From the NCBI RefSeq assembly GCF_000381265.1, contig NZ_KB906253.1, forward strand, positions 248,001-312,000: a DNA stretch of 64,000 bases, read 5' to 3'. This DNA is from Curvibacter lanceolatus ATCC 14669 (GTDB lineage: Bacteria > Pseudomonadota > Gammaproteobacteria > Burkholderiales > Burkholderiaceae_C). The translations under genes were made by a program, and so were the position numbers. The notes beneath the pieces were generated by a model that was given only the letters and a program-made list of their open reading frames with translations, searched no databases and was not told the origin of the DNA. Shown piece by piece: positions 9,420-17,727 of this stretch (positions are counted from its first letter, which is position 1; each line of letters starts with the position of its first letter).

Positions 9420-9602
9420 GAGCCTGGATGTGGCTTCGCCGTGGTGGCCAGTGAGGTGCGCCGGCTGTCACAGCAGTCGGCGCGGGCCGCCCGCGACCTC
9501 ACGCAGCTGGCCGCCAACGCGGATCAGACCCTCGGTGGCGTGACCCTGATGCTGAACTTCGAGGTGCAGGAGCCGGATGGACTTCGGCTCGGGCACCCCT
9601 GA
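9420..9602 (+). pseudogene. Remnant of a methyl-accepting chemotaxis protein signalling domain
   Basis: Between the nitrilase and aldoxime dehydratase genes, one frame encodes GCGFAVVASEVRRLSQQSAR followed by AARDLTQLAANADQTLGGV, up to a TGA at 9600-9602. This closely matches the segment of the MCP signalling hairpin just after its tip (consensus G-GFAVVA-EVR-LA--SA-AA--I). Only about 45 recognisable residues remain, with no sensor, HAMP or rest of the hairpin and no start codon or ribosome binding site of its own. I read it as a decayed gene fragment left by a deletion or insertion event. The intact parent may have been a chemoreceptor for the operon's substrate. Confidence 0.7.
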
Positions 9603-9628
9603 CTCACCCTTGTTGACAGGAGCTCTCC

Positions 9629-10681
9629 ATGGAATCTGCCATTCCCTTGCCGCTGCGTTGCCCGCGCTCCCGGCCACCCACCCGCGGGGATGACTACAGC
9701 CCTCCCAACCCGGGCTTCACGGCCCGCTTCGGCGACGCGCTGCAGCCGCTGACCGTTGTTTTTCTAGGGGCCCAGTTTCGCAGCCCCGAGGGCGAGGCAC
9801 TGGCCCGGGCGGCCGTCGGCCTTTGGTGCGATCTGGCAGAGCACGCCCCCGATCACCACGACATCGCCCAGGGGACCGATGAGGCGGGCTTCAGCACGCT
9901 GGTCTGGACGGGCTATTGGCGCGATGCCGCCCGGTTCGAACAATGGCGCCAAGGGCTTGCCTTTGGGGCTTGGTGGAACAGCGAGCATCGATTGGACGAA
10001 GCTTGTGGCTGGTTCATGGAAGTGGCCAGCCCCGCCCCGCAACGGCTTGAAACGCTGTACTCCAGCCCGGATGGTTTTGAGGGCTTCGGCCGACTCGCCA
10101 GCCACATGAGCGCAGAGATCCGCGAGCATGGCTACTGGGGCAGCATGCGGGATCGCCTGCCCGCCTCACAGACCGAGGCACTGACCGAGGTACTTACCGC
10201 CACGCCTGCCAGCCGGGTGCCCAGGCCCAACCGGCGTGCCCGCGTGGCGTTTTCTGCGGCTGATCACCTTGCCCTGATCCGCTCGGGGCAGGACTGGTCT
10301 CGAACTGCAGGCCTGGAGCGGGAGCGCTATGTGCGTGATGTGGAGCCTGTGCTGCGGGCAGGCATGGACTTTCTCGACAGCGAGGCTGGCCTGGCCATCG
10401 GCTGTCTGTCCAACCGCTACCTGCGCATTGTGGACAAGGATCTGCGCCCGGCCGAGAAAAGCTATGGACTCAGCTGGTGGGCCAGCCTCGCCGACATGGA
10501 GCGCTGGGCCCGTGACCATGCCACCCACAGCGCCATCTTCGGAAGCTTCATGCGCCTGGTGCAGGAGATGAACCTGGAACTGGCCCTGCGGCTGTCGCAC
10601 GAAGTCTCGGTGTTGCGCTCCAGCGAGCAGCGCTTCGAGTACATCAATTGCCACGAACGCACCGGCCTGCTGCGCTCGTGA
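9629..10681 (+). CDS. oxd: Aldoxime dehydratase (heme-dependent)
   Basis: A 350-residue enzyme of the heme-containing dehydratase family (PF13816) that dehydrates an aldoxime to a nitrile. Key features line up with characterised enzymes. Ser219 sits in LIRSGQDWS, the catalytic serine position of OxdA/OxdRE. An arginine lies in GYWGSMRDRLP (R174/R176). The proximal heme histidine is one of H297/H300 in RDHATHSAIFGSFM, and the distal histidine is H324 in LSHEVSVLRS. Length equals the usual 350-353. AGGAG lies 7 bases before the ATG. It completes an aldoxime-to-nitrile-to-acid pathway with the nitrilase upstream. Phenylacetaldoxime- or mandelonitrile-related aldoximes are plausible substrates given the neighbouring benzoylformate genes. 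Confidence 0.92.
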   Translation: MESAIPLPLRCPRSRPPTRGDDYSPPNPGFTARFGDALQPLTVVFLGAQFRSPEGEALARAAVGLWCDLAEHAPDHHDIAQGTDEAGFSTLVWTGYWRDAARFEQWRQGLAFGAWWNSEHRLDEACGWFMEVASPAPQRLETLYSSPDGFEGFGRLASHMSAEIREHGYWGSMRDRLPASQTEALTEVLTATPASRVPRPNRRARVAFSAADHLALIRSGQDWSRTAGLERERYVRDVEPVLRAGMDFLDSEAGLAIGCLSNRYLRIVDKDLRPAEKSYGLSWWASLADMERWARDHATHSAIFGSFMRLVQEMNLELALRLSHEVSVLRSSEQRFEYINCHERTGLLRS

Positions 10682-10698
10682 TCGGCGCAGCAGGCCCG

Positions 10699-10717
10699 CA
10701 GGGCGCGCGGCGCCCTG
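10699..10717. terminator. Candidate bidirectional hairpin between convergent operons
   Basis: CAGGGCGC (10699-10706) and GCGCCCTG (10710-10717) form a perfect 8-bp stem with a 3-base loop, exactly in the 36-base gap between the aldoxime dehydratase stop and the tctC-type stop. There is no T-run, so it may be a Rho-assisted or weak terminator. Confidence 0.5.
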
Positions 10718-11692
10718 TCAGTCCAGCGAGATGTTGCGTTCGCGGATCAGCCGGGGCCAGTACTGGCTTTCCTGCGCCCAGTGCTTCTGCATGCTGGCTG
10801 CATCGGTGGGGGTGGGTTCGATGCCCATGACCGCGAACTGGCTGCGAACCGCCTCTGTCTGCAGTGCCCTCTGCAGCTCCGCGCTGAGGCGGGCCACCGT
10901 CTCCTTGGGTGTGGCCATCGGCACCACCAGGCCTTGCCAGGCGACGGCCTCGATGTCGGTGTACCCCAGATCCATCAGCGACGGCACATCGGGCAGGGCG
11001 GCCAGGCGCGACCTGGAGAACGTGGCCAGCGGCTTGAGCTTGCCGGCCTTGATCATCTGCATCCCGGCGGCCGAGTCGACCACCATCAGGGGCAGTTGGC
11101 CACTCACCACGTCCTGGATGGCCGGGGCGGCTCCGCGGTAGGCGATGTGGGCCAGATCGAGTTTGTTGCGGGCCTTCAGCATCTCCATGGCCAGGTGGTG
11201 CGGGCTGCCAACGCCCGGGGTGGCGAAGTTGATCTTGCCGGGGTTGGCCCGTGCAGCCTCCAGCAGGGCCTTCACGTCGGCGTAGCCCGCGTTCGGGTTC
11301 ACGGCCAGCAGCAGCGGAAAGCGCGCCATCATCCCCACCGGGGCGAAGTCCTTCTGCGGGTCGTAGGAGAGCTTCTTGAACAGGGCGGTGTTGAAGACCA
11401 GGGTGCCGTTGTCGGCGGTGAAGATCGTGTAGCCGTCGCCCGGCGACTTGGCCACGTTCTCGGCGCCGATCACGGTCGCGCCCCCCGGCTTGTTGTCGAT
11501 CAGCACCGATTGGCCCAACTGGGCCGCCAGCTGTGTGCCCACGGTGCGGGCCAAGGCGTCCGAGCCTCCGCCGGCGGCATAGGCAACCACCCAGCGGATG
11601 GGTTTGGAGGGATAGGTGTCCGCCGAAGCGGTGCCGTGGCTGCCACAGGCCATCAGGGCGGTGCTCAGCAGAATGGAACGTCGGGTGTGCAT
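10718..11692 (-). CDS. Bug/TctC-type tripartite tricarboxylate carrier binding protein
   Basis: A 324-residue periplasmic solute-binding protein (PF03401). It has an N-terminal signal peptide (MHTRRSILLSTALMACGSHG...), then YPSKPIRWVVAYAAGGGSDALAR, the family's first strand and ligand loop. NKPGGATVIGAENVAKSPGDGYT and the later PLATFSRSRLAALPDVPSL are typical Bug signatures. Such proteins bind carboxylates and are very numerous in Burkholderiales. No TctA/TctB membrane genes are adjacent, so it either uses a transporter elsewhere or acts as a sensor. It is last in the minus-strand operon with benzoylformate decarboxylase, so an aromatic 2-hydroxy or 2-oxo acid is a reasonable ligand, by context only. 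Confidence 0.9.
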   Translation of the reverse strand: MHTRRSILLSTALMACGSHGTASADTYPSKPIRWVVAYAAGGGSDALARTVGTQLAAQLGQSVLIDNKPGGATVIGAENVAKSPGDGYTIFTADNGTLVFNTALFKKLSYDPQKDFAPVGMMARFPLLLAVNPNAGYADVKALLEAARANPGKINFATPGVGSPHHLAMEMLKARNKLDLAHIAYRGAAPAIQDVVSGQLPLMVVDSAAGMQMIKAGKLKPLATFSRSRLAALPDVPSLMDLGYTDIEAVAWQGLVVPMATPKETVARLSAELQRALQTEAVRSQFAVMGIEPTPTDAASMQKHWAQESQYWPRLIRERNISLD

Positions 11693-11732
11693 GCTTGTCT
11701 CCTTGGAATGGTTTTAGAGGTCGGGGCCCGGT

Positions 11733-12668
11733 TCAAGCAGCCGGGGGGCTGGCTGCGCCACGGGCCTGCACCAGCCGAACGAGCTGCAGCAGGGTGCGGG
11801 TGCACGGCACCGGGATGCTGTGGTCTTGTGCGTGGGCAACGATGGCGCCGTTGATGGCCTCGATCTCGGTGGGCCGGCCGGCCAGCACGTCCTGCAGCAT
11901 CGAGGGCTTGTGGCCCCGGTGGTGAGCGATGGCCGAGGCCACCTTGGCTTTGCAGGCCTCGACATCCGCATGGATGCCCTCGGCCTGGGCCACCGCCAGG
12001 GCTTCGTCGACCACGGCAAAGGCCAGCGCCTGGCCGTCGCCCTGGCCCAACTGATCGACCGTGCACTGGCTGACCGCACAGATGCTGTTCAGCGCCGCGT
12101 TGAACGCGACCTTCTCCCAGATGGCGGCCCACACTTCGGCATCCGCTGCGCAGGCCAGGCCGGCATCGTCCAGGGCCTGCACCGTCCGGGCCACCATGGG
12201 GCTGGTCTGGCCGTCGGCCGACATCAAGCGGATCATCCCTTGGCCGTGCGAGTGCACATGGCCGGGGCCCACCAGATCGGCTGGCCAGGTGGTGACGCCG
12301 ATCAGGATGCGTTCAGCGGCCACATGGGTCTGGATGACCTCCACGTTGCCCAGGCCGTTCTGAAGCGACAGCACATGGGTCTCGGGGCCGAACAGGTGGG
12401 CCACGCCAGTCAGCGCAGCACCGGTGTGCAAAGTCTTGGTGAACACCAGCACCAGATCCGGCTGCTCTTGCGCCTGGGCGGGCAGACAGGCCGTCAGGTT
12501 GTGGATGTGGCGATCACCCTGGTCGGTGTGCAGCCGCAACCCCTTGGACTGGATGGCCTCCAGGTGCGCGGCATGGACATCGATCAGCGCGACCTCATGC
12601 CCCCGCTCGGCCAGCAGACCACCGAAAAGGGAGCCCATGGCGCCGGCACCGACAACAGCGATTTTCAT
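11733..12668 (-). CDS. Ketopantoate reductase-family dehydrogenase (candidate mandelate/2-hydroxyacid dehydrogenase)
   Basis: A 311-residue NAD(P)-dependent oxidoreductase of the ApbA/PanE fold. The N-terminal Rossmann motif is GAGAMG (residues 7-12). QNGLGN (103-108) and the catalytic lysine K186 with N190 in WEKVAFNAALNS are conserved. By family it would reduce 2-dehydropantoate, but it sits between an aromatic aldehyde dehydrogenase and a TctC-type gene in an operon led by benzoylformate decarboxylase. Ketopantoate-reductase relatives include characterised D-mandelate/D-2-hydroxyacid dehydrogenases, so oxidation of mandelate to benzoylformate is an attractive alternative. The start was set at MKIAVVG, as the 17-codon upstream extension precedes the Rossmann strand. 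The family is sure and the substrate is not. Confidence 0.8.
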   Translation of the reverse strand: MKIAVVGAGAMGSLFGGLLAERGHEVALIDVHAAHLEAIQSKGLRLHTDQGDRHIHNLTACLPAQAQEQPDLVLVFTKTLHTGAALTGVAHLFGPETHVLSLQNGLGNVEVIQTHVAAERILIGVTTWPADLVGPGHVHSHGQGMIRLMSADGQTSPMVARTVQALDDAGLACAADAEVWAAIWEKVAFNAALNSICAVSQCTVDQLGQGDGQALAFAVVDEALAVAQAEGIHADVEACKAKVASAIAHHRGHKPSMLQDVLAGRPTEIEAINGAIVAHAQDHSIPVPCTRTLLQLVRLVQARGAASPPAA

Positions 12669-12797
12669 GGTGCGGCTCCAGCGCCGGCGCAGGGCAGGGC
12701 AAGGGGATTTCGGGTGCAAAGAGGCAGGGGCATGGGGGCCTTCAATGGGTTCTGTGAGCTCAGGGGGCTGGGGTGTTAGGGGCGTGCGGCGCAGGCC

Positions 12798-14249
12798 TCA
12801 GAAGGGGTAGTGGCGTTCGGTCGTCTGCAGGGTCACCCAGCGCAGATCCGTGAAGGATTCGATGCCGGCACGCCCACCGAAGTGACCATAGCCCGAATCC
12901 TTCACGCCGCCGAAGGGCATCTGGGGCTCGTCATGCACCGTGGGGGCGTTGATGTGGCAGATGCCGGACTCGATGCGGCGCGCCACGTTCCAGGCCTTGG
13001 CGATGTCGCGGCTGAAGACGGCAGCCGACAGGCCGAAGGCGTTGTCGTTGGCGCAGGCCACGGCGGCATCCACACCCTCCACCCGCACGATGGGCTTGAC
13101 CGGGCCGAAGCTCTCCTCCTGGTAGATCAGCATGTCGGGTGTCACGTGGTCCAGCAAGGTGGCAGGCATCAGGGTGGAGTCGGCCTTGCCGCCGCACAGC
13201 AGGGTCGCCCCCTTGGCCAGGGCGTCATCGATCAAGGCGTTGCAACGCTTCACCGTGCTCATGTCCACCACCGAGCCCAGAACCACCGGGCCCTGGCGTG
13301 GATCGCCCAAAGGCAGGGACTTGGCCTTGGCCGTCAGCCGGGCGACGAAGTCGTCGGCAATCGCCTGGTCCACGATGATGCGTTCGGTCGACATGCAGAT
13401 CTGTCCTGAATTGGCGAAGGCGCCGAAGGCGGCACCTTGTACCGCGGCATCCAGGTCTGCGTCCTCCAAAACCAGCAAAGGCGCCTTGCCACCCAGCTCA
13501 AGGACGGCGGGCTTCAGGTGTCGGGCACACAGGTTCGCGATGATCCGGCCCACCCGGGTGGACCCGGTGAAGTTGACCCGGCGCACGGCAGGGTGGGCCA
13601 CCATGGCTTCCACCACGGCGCCGGCGTCCTCCGGTGCGTTGGTGATGAAGTTCACGACCCCGGCGGGCAAACCCGCCTCCTGCAAGGCCTCGATGATCAG
13701 CCCGTGCGTGGCGGGCGACAGCTCGGACCCCTTGAGGACCACCGTGTTGCCACAGGCCAGGGGGGTTGCCACGGCGCGCACGCCCAGGATGACCGGGGCG
13801 TTCCAGGGGGCCATGCCGAGCACCACACCCGCCGGCTGGCGCACGGCCATGGCCAGGCTGCCTGGCACATCGGAGGGAATCAGCTCCCCACCCACCTGGG
13901 TGGTCAGGGACGCGGCCTCTTGCAGCATGCCCGCGGCGACGTGCACGTTGAAGCCGGCCCAGATGGCCGAGCTGCCGGTCTCCGCTGCCATCGTGGCCGC
14001 GAAGGCGGCGGACTTTGCTTCCAGCGCGGTCGCAGCCTTCAGCAACAAGGCGCGGCGAGCCCCCGGGCCCAGGGCGGCCCAGGCCGGGAAGGCCTTTTGC
14101 GCCGCCTCCACGGCGCGCACGGCGTCGGCCGGGGTTGCGGCAGGGGCGCGTGTCGCCACCTTGCCATCGAGCGGGTTGCGGCGTTCAAAGGTGCGCCCGG
14201 AGGCGGCGTCGCAGGGCTCGCCGTGAATGAGAAGCTGGATCTGTTGCAT
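12798..14249 (-). CDS. Aromatic aldehyde dehydrogenase (benzaldehyde/salicylaldehyde/vanillin type)
   Basis: A 483-residue NAD(P)+-dependent aldehyde dehydrogenase. Catalytic C285 lies in NSGQICMST, the general base E251 in LELGGKAP, the oxyanion asparagine N150 in APWNAP, the cofactor lysine K173 in VLKGSE, and FTGST at 227-231. GMAPWNAPVILGVRA, MSTERIIVD and the ending HFGGRAGIESFTDLRW resemble salicylaldehyde and vanillin dehydrogenases (NahF/Vdh group). It lies 42 bases after benzoylformate decarboxylase in the same operon, so benzaldehyde to benzoate is the likely reaction. Substrate is inferred from family and context. Confidence 0.9.
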   Translation of the reverse strand: MQQIQLLIHGEPCDAASGRTFERRNPLDGKVATRAPAATPADAVRAVEAAQKAFPAWAALGPGARRALLLKAATALEAKSAAFAATMAAETGSSAIWAGFNVHVAAGMLQEAASLTTQVGGELIPSDVPGSLAMAVRQPAGVVLGMAPWNAPVILGVRAVATPLACGNTVVLKGSELSPATHGLIIEALQEAGLPAGVVNFITNAPEDAGAVVEAMVAHPAVRRVNFTGSTRVGRIIANLCARHLKPAVLELGGKAPLLVLEDADLDAAVQGAAFGAFANSGQICMSTERIIVDQAIADDFVARLTAKAKSLPLGDPRQGPVVLGSVVDMSTVKRCNALIDDALAKGATLLCGGKADSTLMPATLLDHVTPDMLIYQEESFGPVKPIVRVEGVDAAVACANDNAFGLSAAVFSRDIAKAWNVARRIESGICHINAPTVHDEPQMPFGGVKDSGYGHFGGRAGIESFTDLRWVTLQTTERHYPF

Positions 14250-14291
14250 GGTTGTCTCCTGGTGGTTTGCTTGGGGTATCGGATGCCGGGC

Positions 14292-15896
14292 TCAGGCCAC
14301 GACGAGTTCGATCAGGCAGGGGCCGTCGTGGGTCAGGGCCTCGGCCAGGGCCTCTCGCAAGGCGTCGGGTTCTTCAACGCGACGGCCGGGCAGGCCGTGG
14401 CCTGCGGCCAGTGCAGGGAAGTCGAGTCCATCCAGGTCAGTCCCCTCGGGTGTCTCACCAGGGGCATAGCCGAAGACCGGCGCAAAGTCTTGAAGCGCGG
14501 CGTAGCGCCGGTTGTTCAGGATGACGAAGGTCAGGGGCAGCTTGAGGCGGGCCGCACTGAACAGGGCTTGGATCGAGTACATGCTGGAGCCGTCGCCGAT
14601 CAATGCAATCACGCGACCCGGCAGGCCGAGTTGGCGACGCCCCAGCGCAACGCCGACCGCCGCCGGCATGCCGTGTCCGAGGCCGCCACTGGCCATGGTG
14701 TAGAACGAGTCCGCCCCAGGCATGGGCAGGTGGCGCTGCATCACGCCGCGGGATCCGGGCGCCTCTTCCACCACCACGTCATGGGGCTGGCGCAGCTCGT
14801 CGAGCGTCTGCAGCGCGAAGGTCACCGACATCGGGCCGGTCGGCTCAGCCCGCTCGGCGGCGGGCCGAGCCGCTGGTCCGCTGCGCAGGGCCTCGCCCGA
14901 GGGCGCTGCCAGCAGGCTTTGCACCGCCAGCCGGACGCTGCAGACCACGCTGTGGCCCGCAGGTGTCCAGGCCGCAGTGTGCGCATCATCGACGATCTGC
15001 CACAGCGTGCTGCCCTCGGGGATATGGGGGCCCTGGCCCTCGATGTGGTAGCTGAAGGCCGGTGCGCCCAGCACCAGGATCAGGTCGTGGCCTGCCAGGG
15101 TGGCGACGATGCGTTCGCGCATCGGCGGCAGAAAGCCCGAGAACAGTGGGTGCTGCTCGGGAAAGCCGCAGCGCGCGCTCATGGGGGCGGTGTAGACCGG
15201 CGCCTGGTGGCGCTCGGCCAGCTTGACCACGGCCTCCACGGCCGCATCACGGTCCACCCCTGCACCGACGACGATGACGGGGGAGCGGCTGCCCGCCAGG
15301 GCCTTGGCCACCTGCGCCAACAGGGCGGGATCAGGGGCGCTCGCATGGCTGACCTGCCGTGGCGTTACCCAATCGCAGGTCTTCTCCCAGTCGTCCGCCG
15401 GGATCGAGATGAAGACGGGGCCTTGGGGCGCCTGCATGGCCACCTGGTAGGCCCGCAACAGGGCCAGCGGCACGTCCTCGGCGCGGGCGGGCTCGATGGC
15501 CCATTTCACATAGGGCCGCGGCAGTTCGGTGGCCTGGGTTGCCGACAAAAACGGGTCGAACGGAAGGATGGAACGGGCCTGTTGGCCGGCCGTGATGATC
15601 AGGGGCGTCTGGTTGCGGAACGCCGTGAAGATGTTGCCCATGGCGTGGCCCACGCCTGCTGCCGAGTGCAGGTTGACCATGGCCGCGTTGCGCGTGGCCT
15701 GCGCATACCCGTCGGCCATGCCGACGACCACCGACTCCTGCAAGCCCAGGATGTACTGGAAATCCTTCGGGTAGTTGCGGAACATGGGCAATTCGGTCGA
15801 GCCTGGGTTGCCGAAAACCGTGTCGATGCCCAGGTCTCGCATCAAGCGCACAAAGGCTTCGCGCACGGTGGGTCGGGGGGGCGATTCGATGGGCAT
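14292..15896 (-). CDS. mdlC: Benzoylformate decarboxylase
   Basis: A 534-residue thiamine-diphosphate enzyme that decarboxylates benzoylformate to benzaldehyde in mandelate catabolism. All four catalytic residues of the Pseudomonas putida enzyme have counterparts: S33 (FGNPGSTELP), E54 (LGLQESVVVG), H77 (NLHSAAG) and H284 (APAFSYH). The ThDP/Mg motif begins GDGSSMYS at residue 434 and ends with two asparagines (VILNNRR). The Ser plus double-His set separates it from acetolactate synthase and pyruvate decarboxylase. Length is near the usual 528. It is the first gene of a four-gene minus-strand operon, divergent from a LysR-type regulator 107 bases away. Related 2-oxo acids remain possible substrates. 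Confidence 0.9.
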   Translation of the reverse strand: MPIESPPRPTVREAFVRLMRDLGIDTVFGNPGSTELPMFRNYPKDFQYILGLQESVVVGMADGYAQATRNAAMVNLHSAAGVGHAMGNIFTAFRNQTPLIITAGQQARSILPFDPFLSATQATELPRPYVKWAIEPARAEDVPLALLRAYQVAMQAPQGPVFISIPADDWEKTCDWVTPRQVSHASAPDPALLAQVAKALAGSRSPVIVVGAGVDRDAAVEAVVKLAERHQAPVYTAPMSARCGFPEQHPLFSGFLPPMRERIVATLAGHDLILVLGAPAFSYHIEGQGPHIPEGSTLWQIVDDAHTAAWTPAGHSVVCSVRLAVQSLLAAPSGEALRSGPAARPAAERAEPTGPMSVTFALQTLDELRQPHDVVVEEAPGSRGVMQRHLPMPGADSFYTMASGGLGHGMPAAVGVALGRRQLGLPGRVIALIGDGSSMYSIQALFSAARLKLPLTFVILNNRRYAALQDFAPVFGYAPGETPEGTDLDGLDFPALAAGHGLPGRRVEEPDALREALAEALTHDGPCLIELVVA

Positions 15897-15948
15897 GGCG
15901 TCTCCGTCTGGTTCAACAACTTGTTTGATGACGCGAGTTTGGGCACAA

Positions 15949-16001
15949 GCACTAAGTCGGGCAACAATATGAGCCTACTAAGTGCCATTGGAAAATCCAA
16001 T
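15949..16001. promoter_or_regulatory. Candidate LysR operator in the mdlC/lysR divergent promoter
   Basis: ACTAAGT occurs at 15951-15957 and 15977-15983. GCACT (15949-15953) and AGTGC (15981-15985) form an inverted pair. ATTGGA (15987-15992) and TCCAAT (15996-16001) form a perfect palindrome around AAA, ending two bases before the regulator's ATG, a position suited to autoregulation. Confidence 0.5.
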
Positions 16002-16003
16002 AA

Positions 16004-16900
16004 ATGGAACAGCTCGATCTGAACCTGCTGAGGGTCTTCGATGTGATCTATCGAACCCGCAACGTGAGCCGTGCCGCCGAACAGCTGGGCCTGTCCCAGC
16101 CTTCCACCAGCCAGGCCCTGACACGGCTGAGGCTGGCGCTCGGCGACCCCCTGTTCGAGCGGACGCGCGGCGGCGTCCGACCCACGCCCCGGGCCGACGA
16201 CCTGGCGCGCTCGGTGCAGACCGGCCTGGCCCATCTGGAGGCCGGCCTGGCCTCCGACAACACCTTCGACCCGCGCAGCTCCAGCACCGAGTTGCGCATT
16301 CACCTCACCGACATCGGCGAGGCGCGGTTTCTGCCGGAACTGATGTCCGAGTTGAGGCGGCTGGCCCCAGGTATCCAGGTGCAGGCGAGGGCGTTGCCCC
16401 AGTCTGAGATCGGGCTGGCGCTGGACAACGGGGACATCCATCTCGCCATCGGGTTTCTGCCCGAGCTGACCGGCTCGGCCAGCGAACAGTTGCTGTCGGA
16501 CCGCTATGTGGTGCTGCTGCGCAAAGGACATCCGATCACGGAGTCGCTCAAGCGGCCCGTCCTGAGCCTGCGAAAGATGCACTCCCTGGAGTTGGTGGCC
16601 GTGCGCTCGCATGCGCAAACGCTCCAGATGCTGCGCGCCGCCAGTCTGGACCGGCAGATCAAGCTCACGACGTCGACCTTTCTGGCGCTGCCGGGCATCG
16701 TGCGCCACTCTGACCTGGCGGTCCTCATGCCGTTGGCGATTGCGCGCGAATTCGTGCAGGACGGGCCTTTCTTGCTGCTCGACACCGAGCTACCGTCCAA
16801 TGCCTTCAATGTCGCTGTGCACTGGAGCCGACGCCACGAGCACTCGCCCCTGGTTCGATGGGCGCGTGGGCTCGTGGTGCGCCTATTTCGCAAGGCCTGA
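16004..16900 (+). CDS. LysR-type regulator, NahR/DntR-like
   Basis: A 298-residue LysR-type transcription factor. The HTH spans residues about 8-60 (LNLLRVFDVIYRTRNVSRAA, then LGLSQPSTSQALTRLR). The linker and first sensor strand FDPRSSSTELRIHLTDIGE and the RFLPELMSELRRLAPG segment match the NahR/NodD/DntR subgroup, which respond to small aromatic acids. It is divergent from the benzoylformate decarboxylase operon and very probably controls it. An ATTGGA-AAA-TCCAAT palindrome abuts its start codon, suggesting autoregulation. The inducer could be mandelate, benzoylformate or benzoate, by inference. Confidence 0.88.
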   Translation: MEQLDLNLLRVFDVIYRTRNVSRAAEQLGLSQPSTSQALTRLRLALGDPLFERTRGGVRPTPRADDLARSVQTGLAHLEAGLASDNTFDPRSSSTELRIHLTDIGEARFLPELMSELRRLAPGIQVQARALPQSEIGLALDNGDIHLAIGFLPELTGSASEQLLSDRYVVLLRKGHPITESLKRPVLSLRKMHSLELVAVRSHAQTLQMLRAASLDRQIKLTTSTFLALPGIVRHSDLAVLMPLAIAREFVQDGPFLLLDTELPSNAFNVAVHWSRRHEHSPLVRWARGLVVRLFRKA

Positions 16901-16912
16901 GGCTTGAGGACA

Positions 16913-16938
16913 AGGCGCACCCACGACCCCGTGCGCCT
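16913..16938. terminator. Candidate hairpin after the lysR gene
   Basis: AGGCGCAC (16913-16920) and GTGCGCCT (16931-16938) form a perfect 8-bp stem with a 10-base loop 13 bases after the lysR stop. No T-run follows. Confidence 0.4.
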
Positions 16939-17025
16939 GCTCTCAGAGGCCCGTGGTGCCGTGAAGATTCATTGACGTGATGTAAGCCTTTTGTGAACCC
17001 ATGGCTGCATAATGGTTGGCTGTCC

Positions 17026-17430
17026 ATGCGCCACCTGAGCCACCCCTTCCGCAGTGCCCCCGGCCGCCGGCTTGCCAGCTGGTGGATGGTCGCGGCCATG
17101 GTGCTGGCCTCGCTCATGCCCACGGTTTCGCGGGCCCTGGCGGCGCAGCAACCCTCGGCCCTGATCTGGGCCGATGTGTGCTCGGCGACCCAACCCTCGG
17201 GCAAGGCTTTGGCCGGCATGGCCTTGGCCGATCTTTCGGACACCCCGGCCGTCAGCATCGATGACTGCGCCTACTGCGTGCTCATGCTCGATCGCCTGGG
17301 CCCGGCGCCCAGCCTGGTGCTGCCGGTGCTGGCGCCTGAGCGGCCCCGCTGGCTGCTGCCGGCCCCCACCGTTCCCGATCTGCGCCCGGACCTGCGTCTG
17401 GCGCATCCACGCGCCCCGCCTCTGGCCTGA
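17026..17430 (+). CDS. DUF2946 family protein, copper-locus associated
   Basis: A 134-residue exported or membrane-anchored protein. Residues 1-40 hold an arginine-rich start and one hydrophobic segment (LASWWMVAAMVLASLMPTVSRALA). The DUF2946 pattern follows: a cysteine in ADVCSA and the C-terminal DDCAYCVLMLDR, where the CxxC pair could bind metal. In proteobacteria this family sits next to copper-uptake genes such as TonB-dependent copper receptors, and here MbnP/MbnH/OprC-like genes follow. I chose ATG 17026. A GTG at 16993 would add 11 residues. The function is unknown, and copper binding is inferred from Cys and context. Confidence 0.75.
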   Translation: MRHLSHPFRSAPGRRLASWWMVAAMVLASLMPTVSRALAAQQPSALIWADVCSATQPSGKALAGMALADLSDTPAVSIDDCAYCVLMLDRLGPAPSLVLPVLAPERPRWLLPAPTVPDLRPDLRLAHPRAPPLA

Positions 17431-17727
17431 GGGCCTCGCCAGACCTGTTGTTGGCGCTTCGTGCTTGCTTGAGTGATTGAGCTGGCGTGCAGCGGCACAG
17501 CCCTGGCCCGACCCCCTTCAACCCCTTCTTGCGCCATCTGGTGGCGGCTGCCCTGCGGGCACCGCGCACCCGGAGTGCGCACGCCCGTCGCCACCCCCTG
17601 AGGGCTGGCTGCGCCGTGCCGCTTCACTTCACTTTCTGATCGGAACACCAGACCCACCTTCTCGGCGTGGGGTGCTGGTGCTCGATCGCACCCTTCTTAT
17701 TTCAGCGATTTGATGCAGGAGCTATTC
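17431..17727 (+). promoter_or_regulatory. Gap upstream of mbnP-type gene
   Basis: Nearly 300 bases without a supported gene. Only a ribosome binding site AGGAG at 17717-17721, 6 bases before ATG 17728, is clear. I saw no convincing copper-regulator palindrome or promoter. Confidence 0.4.

Noticed and set aside
13437-16022. 861-codon open frame on the plus strand across aldehyde dehydrogenase and benzoylformate decarboxylase
   Set aside because: Both minus-strand genes carry complete catalytic motifs; the opposite frame is shadow sequence.
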